Part shown: positions 27,802-37,169 of the stretch, one piece after another
How positions within the stretch are numbered: the stretch's first letter is position 1
Layout: every line of letters begins with the position of its first letter
NCBI GenBank assembly: GCA_002457675.1
Contig: NTKK01000002.1
Location: 154,040-218,039 of the forward strand
Direction: 5' to 3'
Origin: Bacteroidetes bacterium MED-G17
Lineage (GTDB): Bacteria > Bacteroidota > Bacteroidia > NS11-12g > UBA9320
DNA: 64,000 nucleotides
Made by a program: the position numbers and the translations under genes
Notes under the pieces: generated by a model
The model's database searches: none
Told to the model about the DNA's origin: nothing
What the model saw: the letters and a program-made list of their open reading frames with translations, nothing else

Positions 27802-30130
27802 TCATCATATTGTATAGTTTGTCAAAAATTTCTTCAGCATTCGGTTTTGAAAAATAGTCTCCATCAGTTCCATAAGCAGGTCTATGGTCTTTGGCGGAAA
27901 TACAAATTGGTTGGGCATCAAGAAATTGAAATCCGCCTCCATTCACCAAAACTTTTTCCATCATAAAAGCAGTTGCACCACCGCTAACATCTTCATCAAT
28001 AAAGGCTACTTTATTTGTTTTCTTGATGGAGTCAACTACGCTGTTTTGTATATCAAAAGGCAAAAGTGTTTGAACATCAATGAGCTCAATACCAATTCCT
28101 TTTTGTTTTAAAGCAGGTAAGGCCTCTTGAATAATTCTTAGCGTTGAGCCATAAGAAACCACAGTAATATCATTACCCGTTTCCAAAATTTCTGGCATAC
28201 CTAATGGCAAGGAAGCTTGGCCAAGATTGTTTGGCATCTTTTCTTTTAGCCGATAACCGTTAAGGCATTCTACCACTAGGGCGGGTTCATCTGATTGGAG
28301 AAGTGTATTGTACATTCCAACAGCTTGAGTCATGTTTCTTGGGACACAAACATGCATTCCTCTTAACGCATTAACAACCATTCCCATAGGTGAACCACTA
28401 TGCCAAATACCCTCCAATCTATGGCCTCTTGTTCTTATAATTAGTGGTGCCTTTTGTCCACCTGCAGATCGGTATTGAAGTGTGCTTACATCATCACTCA
28501 ATGTTTGAATGCCGTAAAGTAGATAGTCAAGATATTGGATTTCTGCAAGTGGCCTAAGTCCTCTCATAGCTGCGCCAATTGCTTGTCCGACTATTGTCAT
28601 TTCTCGAATTCCTGTGTCGGTAACACGATGTTCACCATGTTTCTCTTGCAAACCTGCAAATCCTTGATTTACATCTCCAATTTTTCCAACGTCTTCACCA
28701 AACGCAAAAAATTTGGGGTTGTTTGTTAGTTGATAATCAAAAAATGCTTGAAGGATTTCAAAACCATTTACTTGCTTGGCATCTTTTTCATAGGTGAACG
28801 GAGTAGGAGAAATATGACCTATACTATTTTTAGAATGACTGTATAGATGACTTGAGTATTTTTCCTGTGTTTTGGAAAGTAATTTATCTCTCAACGCTAC
28901 AAGAGCAGGGCTGTTTTTTTCTAAAATCGCCTTGTGCAATAGTTTGTGCAAGTCTCTTCTTAGTGGGTTTAAGGTAGATTTTAATTCCTTATTTAAAATA
29001 GAAAAGCCCTCTTTATTAAGTACTTCAGCAATTAAATTGACCTCATTTTTTAGTTCTTTATTAAATGCATCCCAAGCCACTTTTTTTGAATTTTTTACGC
29101 CCTCTATTTCTTCTTTTTCCAATAATTCAAGTTTGTCTTCTGTTGTTACATTTTTGTCCAAGATCCATTGTCTCATTTTTTGTATACAGTCAAAATCTTC
29201 TTCCCATTTTAGCCGTTCTTTACTCTTGTATCGCTCATGACTTCCTGAGGTGCTATGTCCCTGAGGTTGAGTCATTTCTGTTACATGTACAACAACAGGT
29301 TTGTGTTGACTTCTGCATAATTCAACGGCTTCTTTATACGTCCTCACCAAATTTGGATAATCCCAACCAGCAACACGAAATAAATGGATGCCTTCACCCT
29401 CTTTATCTGAAACAAATCCTTCAAGGAGTGCACCAATGTCTTCTTTGGTCGTTTGATATTTAGCGGGTACAGAAATGCCATATCCATCATCCCAGATTGA
29501 GAGCAACATAGGAACTTGCAAAACGCCTGCAGCATTAATAGTTTCCCAAAAGTGACCTTCGGAAGTACTTGCATTTCCAATGGTTCCCCAGGCAATTTCA
29601 TTTCCGTTGTTGGAGAAAAAATCTTGCTTAATTTTAGGATGTTGTCTATAAATTTTTGAAGCAAAGGCCAAGCCCAACAATCTTGGCATCTGACCTGCAG
29701 TTGGTGAAATATCTGCTGATGAGTTAAATCGATCAAGGGGATTTAGCCAATCACCATTTTCGTCTAATAATCTTGTAGAGAAGTGACCATTCATTGAACG
29801 CCCTCCTGAGGAAGGTTCTTGGTGCACATCAGGGTGCGCATATAGTTGTGCAAAGAATTTTTGCACATCGCTTATCCCTTTAGCAAACATGAAAGTTTGG
29901 TCTCGGTAATATCCAGCGCGATAATCTCCTTTTTCAAAAAATTTAGCCATAGCTACTTGAGCTATCTCTTTACCATCTCCAAAAATGCCAAACTTTGCTT
30001 TTCCAGTTAAAACTTCCTTTCTTCCCAGAAGGGAGGCATGCCGACTACGATAAGCCACGCGGTAATCTTCCAACAATTCTTGCTTAAACGAATCTTGATT
30101 GATTGCTTTGTTATCTTTGGCTTTACCCAT
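27764..30130 (-). CDS. Fused E1 alpha/beta subunit of a 2-oxo acid dehydrogenase complex
   Basis: A 788-residue TPP-dependent decarboxylase. The N-terminal half is an E1 alpha subunit (RHASLLGRKEVL, GYYRDQTFMFAKG, SSGGRSMNGHFS, and the cofactor loop GTIGNASTSEGHFWE). From about residue 460 comes an E1 beta subunit (FGEDVGKIGDVNQGF, GIREMTIVGQAIGAAM, AEIQYLDYLL). Such fusions are common in Bacteroidetes and serve a branched-chain or pyruvate-type complex; the substrate is not decided by sequence, and E2/E3 genes are not here. It needs thiamine diphosphate, linking it to thiN and the riboswitch operon. ATG start at 30130 with a TATTTTTG box 11 bases upstream. Confidence 0.9.
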   Translation of the reverse strand: MGKAKDNKAINQDSFKQELLEDYRVAYRSRHASLLGRKEVLTGKAKFGIFGDGKEIAQVAMAKFFEKGDYRAGYYRDQTFMFAKGISDVQKFFAQLYAHPDVHQEPSSGGRSMNGHFSTRLLDENGDWLNPLDRFNSSADISPTAGQMPRLLGLAFASKIYRQHPKIKQDFFSNNGNEIAWGTIGNASTSEGHFWETINAAGVLQVPMLLSIWDDGYGISVPAKYQTTKEDIGALLEGFVSDKEGEGIHLFRVAGWDYPNLVRTYKEAVELCRSQHKPVVVHVTEMTQPQGHSTSGSHERYKSKERLKWEEDFDCIQKMRQWILDKNVTTEDKLELLEKEEIEGVKNSKKVAWDAFNKELKNEVNLIAEVLNKEGFSILNKELKSTLNPLRRDLHKLLHKAILEKNSPALVALRDKLLSKTQEKYSSHLYSHSKNSIGHISPTPFTYEKDAKQVNGFEILQAFFDYQLTNNPKFFAFGEDVGKIGDVNQGFAGLQEKHGEHRVTDTGIREMTIVGQAIGAAMRGLRPLAEIQYLDYLLYGIQTLSDDVSTLQYRSAGGQKAPLIIRTRGHRLEGIWHSGSPMGMVVNALRGMHVCVPRNMTQAVGMYNTLLQSDEPALVVECLNGYRLKEKMPNNLGQASLPLGMPEILETGNDITVVSYGSTLRIIQEALPALKQKGIGIELIDVQTLLPFDIQNSVVDSIKKTNKVAFIDEDVSGGATAFMMEKVLVNGGGFQFLDAQPICISAKDHRPAYGTDGDYFSKPNAEEIFDKLYNMMNEYNPQKYPNIF

Positions 30131-30141
30131 TTTTTGAAAGA

Positions 30142-30149
30142 CAAAAATA
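30142..30149 (-). promoter_or_regulatory. Candidate -7 element for the E1 fusion gene
   Basis: TATTTTTG on the minus strand, ending 11 bases before the ATG, which implies a leader of only a few bases. Confidence 0.35.
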
Positions 30150-30249
30150 AGCGATGTTTTTTGTGTTCTTATTCAAAAGATATTTCTATGATATCTAATA
30201 TTTGCATGATTGAAATTGTGAATTGAAGTTATGGATTGATTTAGTGGCC

Positions 30250-30257
30250 TAAATTTG
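30250..30257 (+). promoter_or_regulatory. Candidate -7 element for the flippase-dut operon
   Basis: TAAATTTG matches TAnnTTTG exactly. It overlaps the first possible TTG codon of the flippase frame (30255), which argues that translation begins at a later TTG. Confidence 0.4.
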
Positions 30258-30272
30258 TTGTCATTATTTAGC

Positions 30273-31763
30273 TTGACAGACTTAGGTAAATTAGCAAAAC
30301 AAACATCAATTTATGGTTTAAGTTCTATTGCAGGGCGTTTTCTAAATGTCTTATTGGTTCCATTGTACACAGCTAATTTTACCCCAAGTGAGTATGGAAA
30401 AGTGTCCTACCTATACGTGCTCATTGCATTTGTTACAGTTGTTACCACCCAAGGCATGGAAACTTCTTTTTTTTATTTTTCTAGAAAAAGAGAAGAGATT
30501 AAAGAACACCTCAACACGGCATTAGTGTCCGTATTGTTTTTAGCCATTCCGTTTTCTTTAATCTGTTGGTTTTTTCCTGGCTTTTTGTCAAAATTTATTT
30601 CCTTAAAGAACACCGAAAAGTTGATCCAATATGGAGGCCTGATCATTTTTTTCGATGCTGTGTCTGCTATTGCTTTTGCTTATTTGAGATTTGAGCAAAA
30701 CGCCAAGCGTTTTGCGCGGGTAAGGTTGAGCGGAATAGGTTTAAACATTATTTTAAACATTCTATTATTGGTATTGATCCCTTATCTAAATATCAAGGGG
30801 TGGAATATCCCATTCTTGCCAATTGAACCAAAAATTGAAATGATTTTCGTTTCCAATTTGTTTTCAAGTGCCTTGGTTTTTGCCCTGTTGAAGGATGTCT
30901 GGTGGTCAAATAAATTATTTTGGACAAAAGAAAGATGGAAGAGAATGTGCACTTATGGATGGCCTATATTACTTATTGGTCTCGCCGGTATGATAAATGA
31001 AACCTTAGACAGAGTTTTACTAAGTCAGCGGTTGACTACTGAAAATCCTCTATATGATATTGGGGTTTACTCAGCTTTTTACAAAATAGCGATAATCCTA
31101 TCCTTATTTAACCAAGCATTTAGATATGCTGTAGAACCTTTTTTCTTTGAAAACGCAGAAAAAGGGAGCAAAACAAGCCACCGAGATTTAATGAATGTTT
31201 ATGTTTTGTTTGGCTCATTTTTTGTTGTCGCAGTATCTTTATTTTCTCCATATTTAGCTAAATTGTTGGTTTACGGAGATTCATATTATCAACATGAATA
31301 TGCCTTTGATATAATCCCAGTCCTGCTTTTTGCAAACTTATTTTTGGGTATGTATTTTATTGTTTCAATTTGGTATAAGCTAACCAATCAAAACAAATAT
31401 GGTTTATATATTTCGCTTTTGGGTGCAGGCTTAACAGTGCTATTTAATTATATATTTATTCCTGTAATAGGTATTTTAGCCTCAGCTTTAACCACCTTTT
31501 TAGTTTATTTAACCATGACCATATTGGCTTGGAAATTGGGATCTCGTCATTATCCAATTTCCTACGCAGTAAAGAAGATTATCTTTAATATTTCATTCTC
31601 TATTGTTGTTGTTGTTTTATTTTATCAACTAGTTGATTTAAAAGGAGATGCACTTTGGTTATATGCTTTTTTTGTGTTGGCTCTTTACGGACTAATTATT
31701 TATTATTTAGAAGGTAAAAACATTTTAATAGTTTTGTCCGAAAAGCGTGGAGGTAGAGGTTAA
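30273..31763 (+). CDS. Polysaccharide flippase (MATE/MVF-type, Wzx-like)
   Basis: A protein of about 496 residues with 12-14 membrane spans, of the oligosaccharide flippase type that moves lipid-linked glycans across the inner membrane. The N-terminus (LAKQTSIYGLSSIAGRFLN, VPLYTANFTPSEYG) is typical. There is no ATG at the 5' end: TTG codons at 30255, 30258 and 30273 are the options. I prefer 30273 because it matches the family's N-terminal length and lies downstream of the TAAATTTG box. It heads a seven-gene operon; dut starts 17 bases before its stop. The flippase-dut-nucleotidyltransferase-TPR-DUF4292 order is one I know from many Bacteroidetes. Confidence 0.85.
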   Translation: MTDLGKLAKQTSIYGLSSIAGRFLNVLLVPLYTANFTPSEYGKVSYLYVLIAFVTVVTTQGMETSFFYFSRKREEIKEHLNTALVSVLFLAIPFSLICWFFPGFLSKFISLKNTEKLIQYGGLIIFFDAVSAIAFAYLRFEQNAKRFARVRLSGIGLNIILNILLLVLIPYLNIKGWNIPFLPIEPKIEMIFVSNLFSSALVFALLKDVWWSNKLFWTKERWKRMCTYGWPILLIGLAGMINETLDRVLLSQRLTTENPLYDIGVYSAFYKIAIILSLFNQAFRYAVEPFFFENAEKGSKTSHRDLMNVYVLFGSFFVVAVSLFSPYLAKLLVYGDSYYQHEYAFDIIPVLLFANLFLGMYFIVSIWYKLTNQNKYGLYISLLGAGLTVLFNYIFIPVIGILASALTTFLVYLTMTILAWKLGSRHYPISYAVKKIIFNISFSIVVVVLFYQLVDLKGDALWLYAFFVLALYGLIIYYLEGKNILIVLSEKRGGRG

Positions 31764-32184
31764 AATAATCCATTTTCAAGGCGTTTCAACACCTGAATAC
31801 CAGACAGAAGGTTCTTCTGGGGTTGATTTACAAGCCAATATAACAAAATCAGTTTCTTTAAAACCTTTAGAAAGGGTATTAATACCTACAGGAATAAAGA
31901 TCGAAATGCCTACTGGTTTGGAGGCCCAAATAAGACCAAGAAGTGGTTTGGCATTAAAAAGAGGTGTGAGCTGTTTAAATACACCAGGCACTATTGATGC
32001 AGATTATAGAGGAGAAATAAAAGTGCTTATGGTAAATCTTTCGAATGAAGAAGTAATTTTGGCCCCTAGAGAGCGAATTGCGCAGATGGTTTTTGGTAAA
32101 ATTGAAAAAGTAAATTTTAAATCAGTTCAAAATCTTTCAGACACCAAAAGAGGTCATGGAGGATATGGACATACAGGTACTTAA
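31747..32184 (+). CDS. dut: dUTP pyrophosphatase
   Basis: A 145-residue homotrimeric enzyme that hydrolyses dUTP to dUMP, keeping uracil out of DNA and feeding dTMP synthesis. All five conserved motifs are visible: GSSGVDLQA, RPRSGLALKRG, NTPGTIDADYRGEIKV, RIAQMVF and the C-terminal arm RGHGGYGHTG. The start is GTG at 31747, inside the 3' end of the flippase gene (17-base overlap). The nucleotidyltransferase gene begins six bases after its stop. Confidence 0.96.
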   Translation: MEVEVKIIHFQGVSTPEYQTEGSSGVDLQANITKSVSLKPLERVLIPTGIKIEMPTGLEAQIRPRSGLALKRGVSCLNTPGTIDADYRGEIKVLMVNLSNEEVILAPRERIAQMVFGKIEKVNFKSVQNLSDTKRGHGGYGHTGT

Positions 32185-32190
32185 CAAAAA

Positions 32191-33198
32191 ATGAATATAA
32201 TTGTCCCAATGGCTGGTCGAGGAAAACGAATGCGACCGCAAAGCTTAACTACACCAAAACCCATGATTCCAGTTGCTGGAAAACCTATAGTGCAATGGTT
32301 GGTAGAGAAATTGTGCGCTATGACAGATGATGTTATAGACAATATTGTGTACATAATCAATGAAGATTTTGGACAAGAAATTGAAAGTAAACTTCATCAA
32401 ATTGGGAAAGAATTAGGCGCCAAATCTTCGATTGTCTATCAAAGAGAAGCCTTGGGAACTGCGCATGCAATATATTGTGCCAAAGATTTCCTAGAAGGGC
32501 ATACAATTGTAGGTTTTGCAGATACCATTTTTGATGCCGATTTTACTATTTCCCCTGAGGTAGACGGCATTATTTGGGTAAAACAAGTAGATGATCCTTC
32601 TGCCTTTGGTGTTGTTAAAATGGATGAAAAAGGTATCATCAATGACTTTGTAGAAAAACCTAGCGAATTTGTTTCAGACTTAGCCATTATTGGGGTTTAT
32701 TATTTTAAAAATGGCTTGGCTTTAAGAAATGAGTTAAAATTTCTTATTGATAACAACATAAGAGAAAAAGGTGAGTTTCAAATTACCAATGCCTTGGAAA
32801 GTTTAAAAAATAAAGGATACAACTTTTTGCCCGGTAAAGTAATGGAATGGTTAGATTGCGGCAATAAAAACGCAACAGTTGCTTCGAATAAACGGGTGTT
32901 GGAGCTGGGTTTGGTTTCAAAGCAAAAGAGAGAAAACTTAACCATAGAAAATACTGAAATTATAGAACCTGTTTACATTGGTTCAAATGTGTTTTTAAAA
33001 GATTCAAAAGTTGGCCCTTATGTATCAATAGGTGAAGGGTCAAGCCTAAGTAAAACAGAAATAGAAAACAGCATTGTCCAGAATTTTTCAAAAATTATTG
33101 ACACAAAACTGCACAACTCCATGGTAGGCAACTACGTTCACTACAACGGAAGTAAGGACGAACTTAATATTGGTGATTATTCTACCAAAGGAAAATAA
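32191..33198 (+). CDS. Sugar-1-phosphate nucleotidyltransferase (second paralogue)
   Basis: A 335-residue NDP-sugar pyrophosphorylase: PMAGRGKRMRPQSLTTPKPM at the N-terminus, PVAGKPIVQW, EALGTAHAIYC, FADTIFDADF, FVEKPSEF, EWLDCGN, then hexapeptide repeats (EPVYIGSNVFLKDS, GPYVSIGEGSSL). Same architecture as the gene at 10962, but the N-terminal loops differ clearly (VPMAGRGKRM against [10 protein letters not shown]), so the substrates may differ. It lies in the operon with a flippase, suggesting precursor supply for an envelope glycan. The TPR lipoprotein gene overlaps its 3' end by 29 bases. Confidence 0.85.
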   Translation: MNIIVPMAGRGKRMRPQSLTTPKPMIPVAGKPIVQWLVEKLCAMTDDVIDNIVYIINEDFGQEIESKLHQIGKELGAKSSIVYQREALGTAHAIYCAKDFLEGHTIVGFADTIFDADFTISPEVDGIIWVKQVDDPSAFGVVKMDEKGIINDFVEKPSEFVSDLAIIGVYYFKNGLALRNELKFLIDNNIREKGEFQITNALESLKNKGYNFLPGKVMEWLDCGNKNATVASNKRVLELGLVSKQKRENLTIENTEIIEPVYIGSNVFLKDSKVGPYVSIGEGSSLSKTEIENSIVQNFSKIIDTKLHNSMVGNYVHYNGSKDELNIGDYSTKGK

Positions 33199-34918
33199 AA
33201 TTTGCCGGTCTCTATTTTGGCTAGGTCTGCTCTCTTTATTGTCCTGTTCATCTGGTCGGCAAGTACAGATCAAAAAAGATTCAGATCAAAATAAGTTTGA
33301 TAATCAAGCATTTGAATTGGCCTATTATTTAGGAGCAAAAAATAAAATTAAAGGAGACAAACTAAAAGCGATGGAATATTTCCAAAATGCCATTGCAATA
33401 AACAAAAGGTGTCATGCATGCTATTACCAAATGTCTCTGCTGTCCGAAAGTAAATATGAAGCACTAGCGCATATACAAAATGCACTTTTAATCAACCCCA
33501 ATTACAACAAATGGTATATTATTCAACTTGCGGAAGTATATGAAAAAAACGAAAAATGGGACAAAGCAACAGCCTGTTATGAACTTCTTGCAAAAATGGA
33601 ATCTAATGACAATGAAAGCGCTTGCCAATTTAAAGAGGCAGCCGCTAAAAACGCGGTATTAAACAAGAATATTAAAAAGGCTATACAAATTTATGCAGGT
33701 TACCAGCAGGAATGTGGATTGAACAAATCCATTGTAAAAGGTATGTTGTTGTGTTTCGAATATTTAGGTAAAAAGGAAAAAGCCATTCAAACTTTATATT
33801 TATGGAAAAAGCAAAACTTAAATCCAGCTAATGAAATGCTTTTGGCCCAGACTTTTTTGAGTTATGGAATACCAGAAGAAGCAGAAGAGCTTAGTTTAAA
33901 AGTTTTGAACATCCAAGAGTATAAAGGGGATGCTGCCCTTTTGTTATTCAACATTAAGCTCCAACAAAAACAATATGATGCTTTATTCGAATATGCACGC
34001 AATATCATAGAAGATACACAGATTTCTTTACAGCAAAAAATTCAGGTCTTAAGTCAATACAATCAACTCATTTCCTTGGATAACAAGCATATAAATAATC
34101 TACTTGCAGTTTCAAAAGAGCTTTGTTATTCTCATCCTCAACAAGCACTTTCTTGGATGGCTAGGGCGGATATTTATTTTGATCTACAACAAAAAGACTC
34201 AGCCTGGAAATACTATCAAAAGGCTATCAAACTCGGTGAAAATGATTTGGGTTTGATACATAGATTTTTAGACTTGTGCATTACACTAAACAAAATTGAA
34301 GCACTTCTTAATTGTGCCCAAAACATGCAAGTCCAATACCCAAATCAAGTGAGTTTATATATCTATGAAGCAAGGGCATGGTTAGAAAGAAGAAATTTTG
34401 ACAAGTGCTTAGCAATCACACAAATGGCCCAATTATATTCGGTTGATAAAACCTCAACAATGCATGTAGCACTTATTGAATCAAGAGCTTTTGCAGAAAA
34501 GGAGCTTTTTCAAAAAGCAAAAGAAAATTATGAAAATTTACTTGAACAAAATCCTAATAATATATTGGTAATAAGTGAATTACTAAGGTATTTGTGTGCA
34601 TATGAAAAAAACGAAAAAGAAGCACAAAACTGGAATAAAAAACTTTCAGAGTTGGTTGAGGATCAAGAGGCACCATTCGTTTTATACTCACAAGCGCTGT
34701 ATGACTTTCTTCGAGATAATTATGAACAAGCACTGGAAAAAGTAGATTTGGCGCTACAAAAAAAGCAACACTGGCAATACCATATGCTCAAGGCCAAAAT
34801 TTTGAATAGCAAGAATTTGAGTGAACAATCAAAAATAGCCGAGCAAAATGCGCTAAATTTGGCAACCACCGAAGAAATAAAGACATTCATAAAAGATCAA
34901 ATTGATAACAACAAATAA
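33170..34918 (+). CDS. TPR-repeat lipoprotein
   Basis: A protein of about 582 residues. The signal LFWLGLLSLLSC followed by SSGRQ is a lipobox, so the product is an envelope lipoprotein. The mature chain is a series of TPR motifs (LKAMEYFQNAIAINKRCHA, EALAHIQNALLINPNYN, DSAWKYYQKAIKLGEN, ALEKVDLALQKKQHW). There is no ATG before the signal; the start is TTG 33170 or GTG 33173, within the preceding gene. The place in the operon before DUF4292 is conserved in Bacteroidetes, hinting at a joint role in envelope assembly. Confidence 0.8.
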   Translation: MVIILPKENKICRSLFWLGLLSLLSCSSGRQVQIKKDSDQNKFDNQAFELAYYLGAKNKIKGDKLKAMEYFQNAIAINKRCHACYYQMSLLSESKYEALAHIQNALLINPNYNKWYIIQLAEVYEKNEKWDKATACYELLAKMESNDNESACQFKEAAAKNAVLNKNIKKAIQIYAGYQQECGLNKSIVKGMLLCFEYLGKKEKAIQTLYLWKKQNLNPANEMLLAQTFLSYGIPEEAEELSLKVLNIQEYKGDAALLLFNIKLQQKQYDALFEYARNIIEDTQISLQQKIQVLSQYNQLISLDNKHINNLLAVSKELCYSHPQQALSWMARADIYFDLQQKDSAWKYYQKAIKLGENDLGLIHRFLDLCITLNKIEALLNCAQNMQVQYPNQVSLYIYEARAWLERRNFDKCLAITQMAQLYSVDKTSTMHVALIESRAFAEKELFQKAKENYENLLEQNPNNILVISELLRYLCAYEKNEKEAQNWNKKLSELVEDQEAPFVLYSQALYDFLRDNYEQALEKVDLALQKKQHWQYHMLKAKILNSKNLSEQSKIAEQNALNLATTEEIKTFIKDQIDNNK

Positions 34919-35666
34919 AATATTTTCACTTCTCGGTGTTTTGCTGCTTTTTTTTTCTTCTTGCAAGCAATTTAAGATTGTGCAAAAAACAGAGCAAAAT
35001 GCTTCAACTGAAAAACTGATCAAGTCTTTCAATAAAAAACAATTAACCAAAGAAAATATCCAACTTAAATTAAAAGGAAATTACCGTGATGAAAATCAAG
35101 ACATTAACTTTTCTATGAATGTAAGGATTAAAAAAGATAGCCTTTTGTGGTCATCAGTGCAAGTATTTGGTATTGAAATGTTGAGGGCGAAATTAACCAT
35201 AGATTCAATGAAACTTCTCAATCGACTAGAGAAGAAGTATATGCGGGGAAGTACACATTTGCTCGGAAATTTAATGGGCGTGAATCTAGGTCCGTCAGAA
35301 GTCCAAAATTTGCTCTTAGGTAAACCTCTTTTTAACCTTAATGATTACTTGTTTGAAACAGACACCGCCATAAAAGCAAGTATTTATAAAGGAAAAATTA
35401 AAAATGTATTGCATATAAATCAAGCCCTCACTTTGCAAGAATCAGATATAACGTCTATTGGATTGCAGCAATCATTTTCTGGAAAAATTGAATACCTAAA
35501 GTATATGCATGTTGATGATATTTTCTGCCCTGAACATATAAAAATGTATTTAATCTCCAATGATAAATCAAGTCAGCTGGACCTAAAAATTCAAAAGATA
35601 AACACGCCAGAACAAATGAGATTTCCTTTTAAAGTACCAAACCAGTATCAGACCATAGATGAGTAA
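34902..35666 (+). CDS. DUF4292 family lipoprotein
   Basis: A 254-residue lipoprotein with lipobox FSSC (Cys21). The mature chain matches DUF4292: INFSMNVRIKKDSLLWSSVQ, GIEMLRAKLTIDSMKLLNR, and LLLGKPLFNLNDY. The fold is expected to be LolA/LolB-like, so a role in handling lipoproteins or lipids at the outer membrane is possible, but this is inference. The start is TTG at 34902, 17 bases inside the TPR gene. It overlaps the next gene by eight bases. Confidence 0.82.
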   Translation: MITTNKIFSLLGVLLLFFSSCKQFKIVQKTEQNASTEKLIKSFNKKQLTKENIQLKLKGNYRDENQDINFSMNVRIKKDSLLWSSVQVFGIEMLRAKLTIDSMKLLNRLEKKYMRGSTHLLGNLMGVNLGPSEVQNLLLGKPLFNLNDYLFETDTAIKASIYKGKIKNVLHINQALTLQESDITSIGLQQSFSGKIEYLKYMHVDDIFCPEHIKMYLISNDKSSQLDLKIQKINTPEQMRFPFKVPNQYQTIDE

Positions 35667-36513
35667 AATAAACAATATAGCTGTTGTAGGTGCCGGAACA
35701 ATGGGTTTGGGCATTGCGCAAGTCTGTGCGCTGTCAGGTTATGTAGTGAAATTGTTTGACCTTAATGAAAAATCTCTGCAAACGGCTGAGCAAAAAATAA
35801 ATGTCAATTTGAACAAAGGAATTGAAAAAGGAAAAATTAGCAAACAACAAAAAAGTGAGGGGCTAAAAAATTTGAATTTTACCCACAACTTCAATGACTT
35901 AAAAGCAGATCTTTTTATTGAAGCAGTTGTCGAAAAACTAGAAGTCAAAATTCAGCTATTTAATCAATTAATGGAAAATAATGGAGATACTGCCATTTAT
36001 GCGAGCAATACATCATCTATACCTTTGTCGCAAATCGCAGGTAAGTGTAAATTCCCAGAAAAAGTAATTGGAATACATTTTTTTAATCCTGCACATATAA
36101 TGAAACTAGTAGAAATAATTAAGCCAGCTCAAGCGGATAAAGCTTTGATACGGAATACAAAATCTTTTGTTAAATCAATAGGAAAAGTACCCATATTGGT
36201 GCAAGATTCACCTGGATTTGTTGTCAATCGAGTGGCACGGCATTTTTACGTAGAAAGTTTAAAGGTTTTGGAAGATGGGGTGGCTGATCTTACCACAATA
36301 GACGCTTTGATAAAGAATATGGGTTTCAAAATGGGGCCTTTTGAACTTATGGATTTGATTGGGGTAGAAGCAAACTATAATGTTACAAAAACAATGTTCG
36401 AACAGTTTAATTTTGATGCCAAATTTAGACCCAGTAGGATTCAAAAAGCAAAGGTGGATGCAGGTCTATGGGGGCGTAAAACTGGAAAAGGTTTTTATGA
36501 ATACGATAAGTAA
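35659..36513 (+). CDS. 3-hydroxyacyl-CoA (3-hydroxybutyryl-CoA) dehydrogenase
   Basis: A 284-residue NAD-dependent dehydrogenase of beta-oxidation or butanoate metabolism. The Rossmann motif VVGAGTMGLGIAQ is at residues 9-21; EAVVEKLEVK, ASNTSSIPLSQIA, GIHFFNPAHIMKLVEI (catalytic histidine), DSPGFVVNRV and GPFELMDLIG follow in the expected order. The length is that of the single-function bacterial enzyme (Hbd/PaaH). It seems unrelated to its envelope-lipoprotein neighbours, with which it overlaps at both ends (8 and 17 bases). Confidence 0.92.
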   Translation: MSKINNIAVVGAGTMGLGIAQVCALSGYVVKLFDLNEKSLQTAEQKINVNLNKGIEKGKISKQQKSEGLKNLNFTHNFNDLKADLFIEAVVEKLEVKIQLFNQLMENNGDTAIYASNTSSIPLSQIAGKCKFPEKVIGIHFFNPAHIMKLVEIIKPAQADKALIRNTKSFVKSIGKVPILVQDSPGFVVNRVARHFYVESLKVLEDGVADLTTIDALIKNMGFKMGPFELMDLIGVEANYNVTKTMFEQFNFDAKFRPSRIQKAKVDAGLWGRKTGKGFYEYDK

Positions 36514-36952
36514 ATTTTGTATTCTTCTGTTTCTCTTTTTGCTCGCCTGCAAGCAAGATGATGACGGAAATCAACAAAACATCATACCAAATGTTCCAGT
36601 AAACTCAGTGGTTAATACAGATTTACCGCTTTTTCAACATCTGAGACAATTAGGTTCTTATCAATATCTTGACGATGGCTACAAAGGCATTGTGCTTCTG
36701 CACAATTATGATGACCAGTTTTATGCCCTAGAAAGGTCTTGCACATATCATCCATTTGATTCATGTGCAATTGTAGAAGTAAATGAGGAAAATTTAAATC
36801 TCCGTTGTGGATCAAAAAATAATGGTCAATTTAAAGCATGTTGCGCTTCCACTTTTCAATATGATGGATTTGTTGGTGATGGACCTGCTAGGTTCCCTTT
36901 AAAACGATACACAATCCAACAAAGTGGCGCTACCCTAATTATTAGAAATTAA
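36497..36952 (+). CDS. Degenerate Rieske-like lipoprotein
   Basis: A 151-residue protein from the ATG at 36497 (lipobox LLAC, Cys18). An in-frame ATG at 36380 would add 39 residues with no signal, so I reject it. The mature chain resembles small Bacteroidetes Rieske-fold proteins: YDDQFYALERSCTYHP, a central LRCGSKNNGQFK, then GPARFPLKRYTIQQSG. A true Rieske [2Fe-2S] site needs CxH and CxxH; the first is replaced by CTYH and the second lacks its histidine. The six cysteines (RSC, DSC, LRC, ACC plus one at the signal) may form disulfides instead. It ends the operon. Confidence 0.6.
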   Translation: MNTISKFCILLFLFLLACKQDDDGNQQNIIPNVPVNSVVNTDLPLFQHLRQLGSYQYLDDGYKGIVLLHNYDDQFYALERSCTYHPFDSCAIVEVNEENLNLRCGSKNNGQFKACCASTFQYDGFVGDGPARFPLKRYTIQQSGATLIIRN

Positions 36953-37154
36953 GTCGGTTTGTGTTTCAGTAGATAGAATTGGGTTTATAACTTTCTTTTT
37001 ATTTGAGAGCCATTAAAATACACAACTGCAAGGTTTTATCAATGGACCTGTTATACAGGCATTCAAAGAATTATTCCGTTGATATCTTCCATACGTTGAA
37101 TATCTCCAAGTGAATTTTTGTCATAGTAAAAAAAGAGTAGGGTAAACAAATTGT

Positions 37155-37162
37155 TACCTTTG
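37155..37162 (+). promoter_or_regulatory. Candidate -7 element for tyrS
   Basis: TACCTTTG (TAnnTTTG) ends seven bases before the tyrS ATG, predicting a leader of only two or three bases. No clear -33 TTTG is seen at the normal spacing. Confidence 0.4.
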
Positions 37163-37169
37163 TAAAGGC

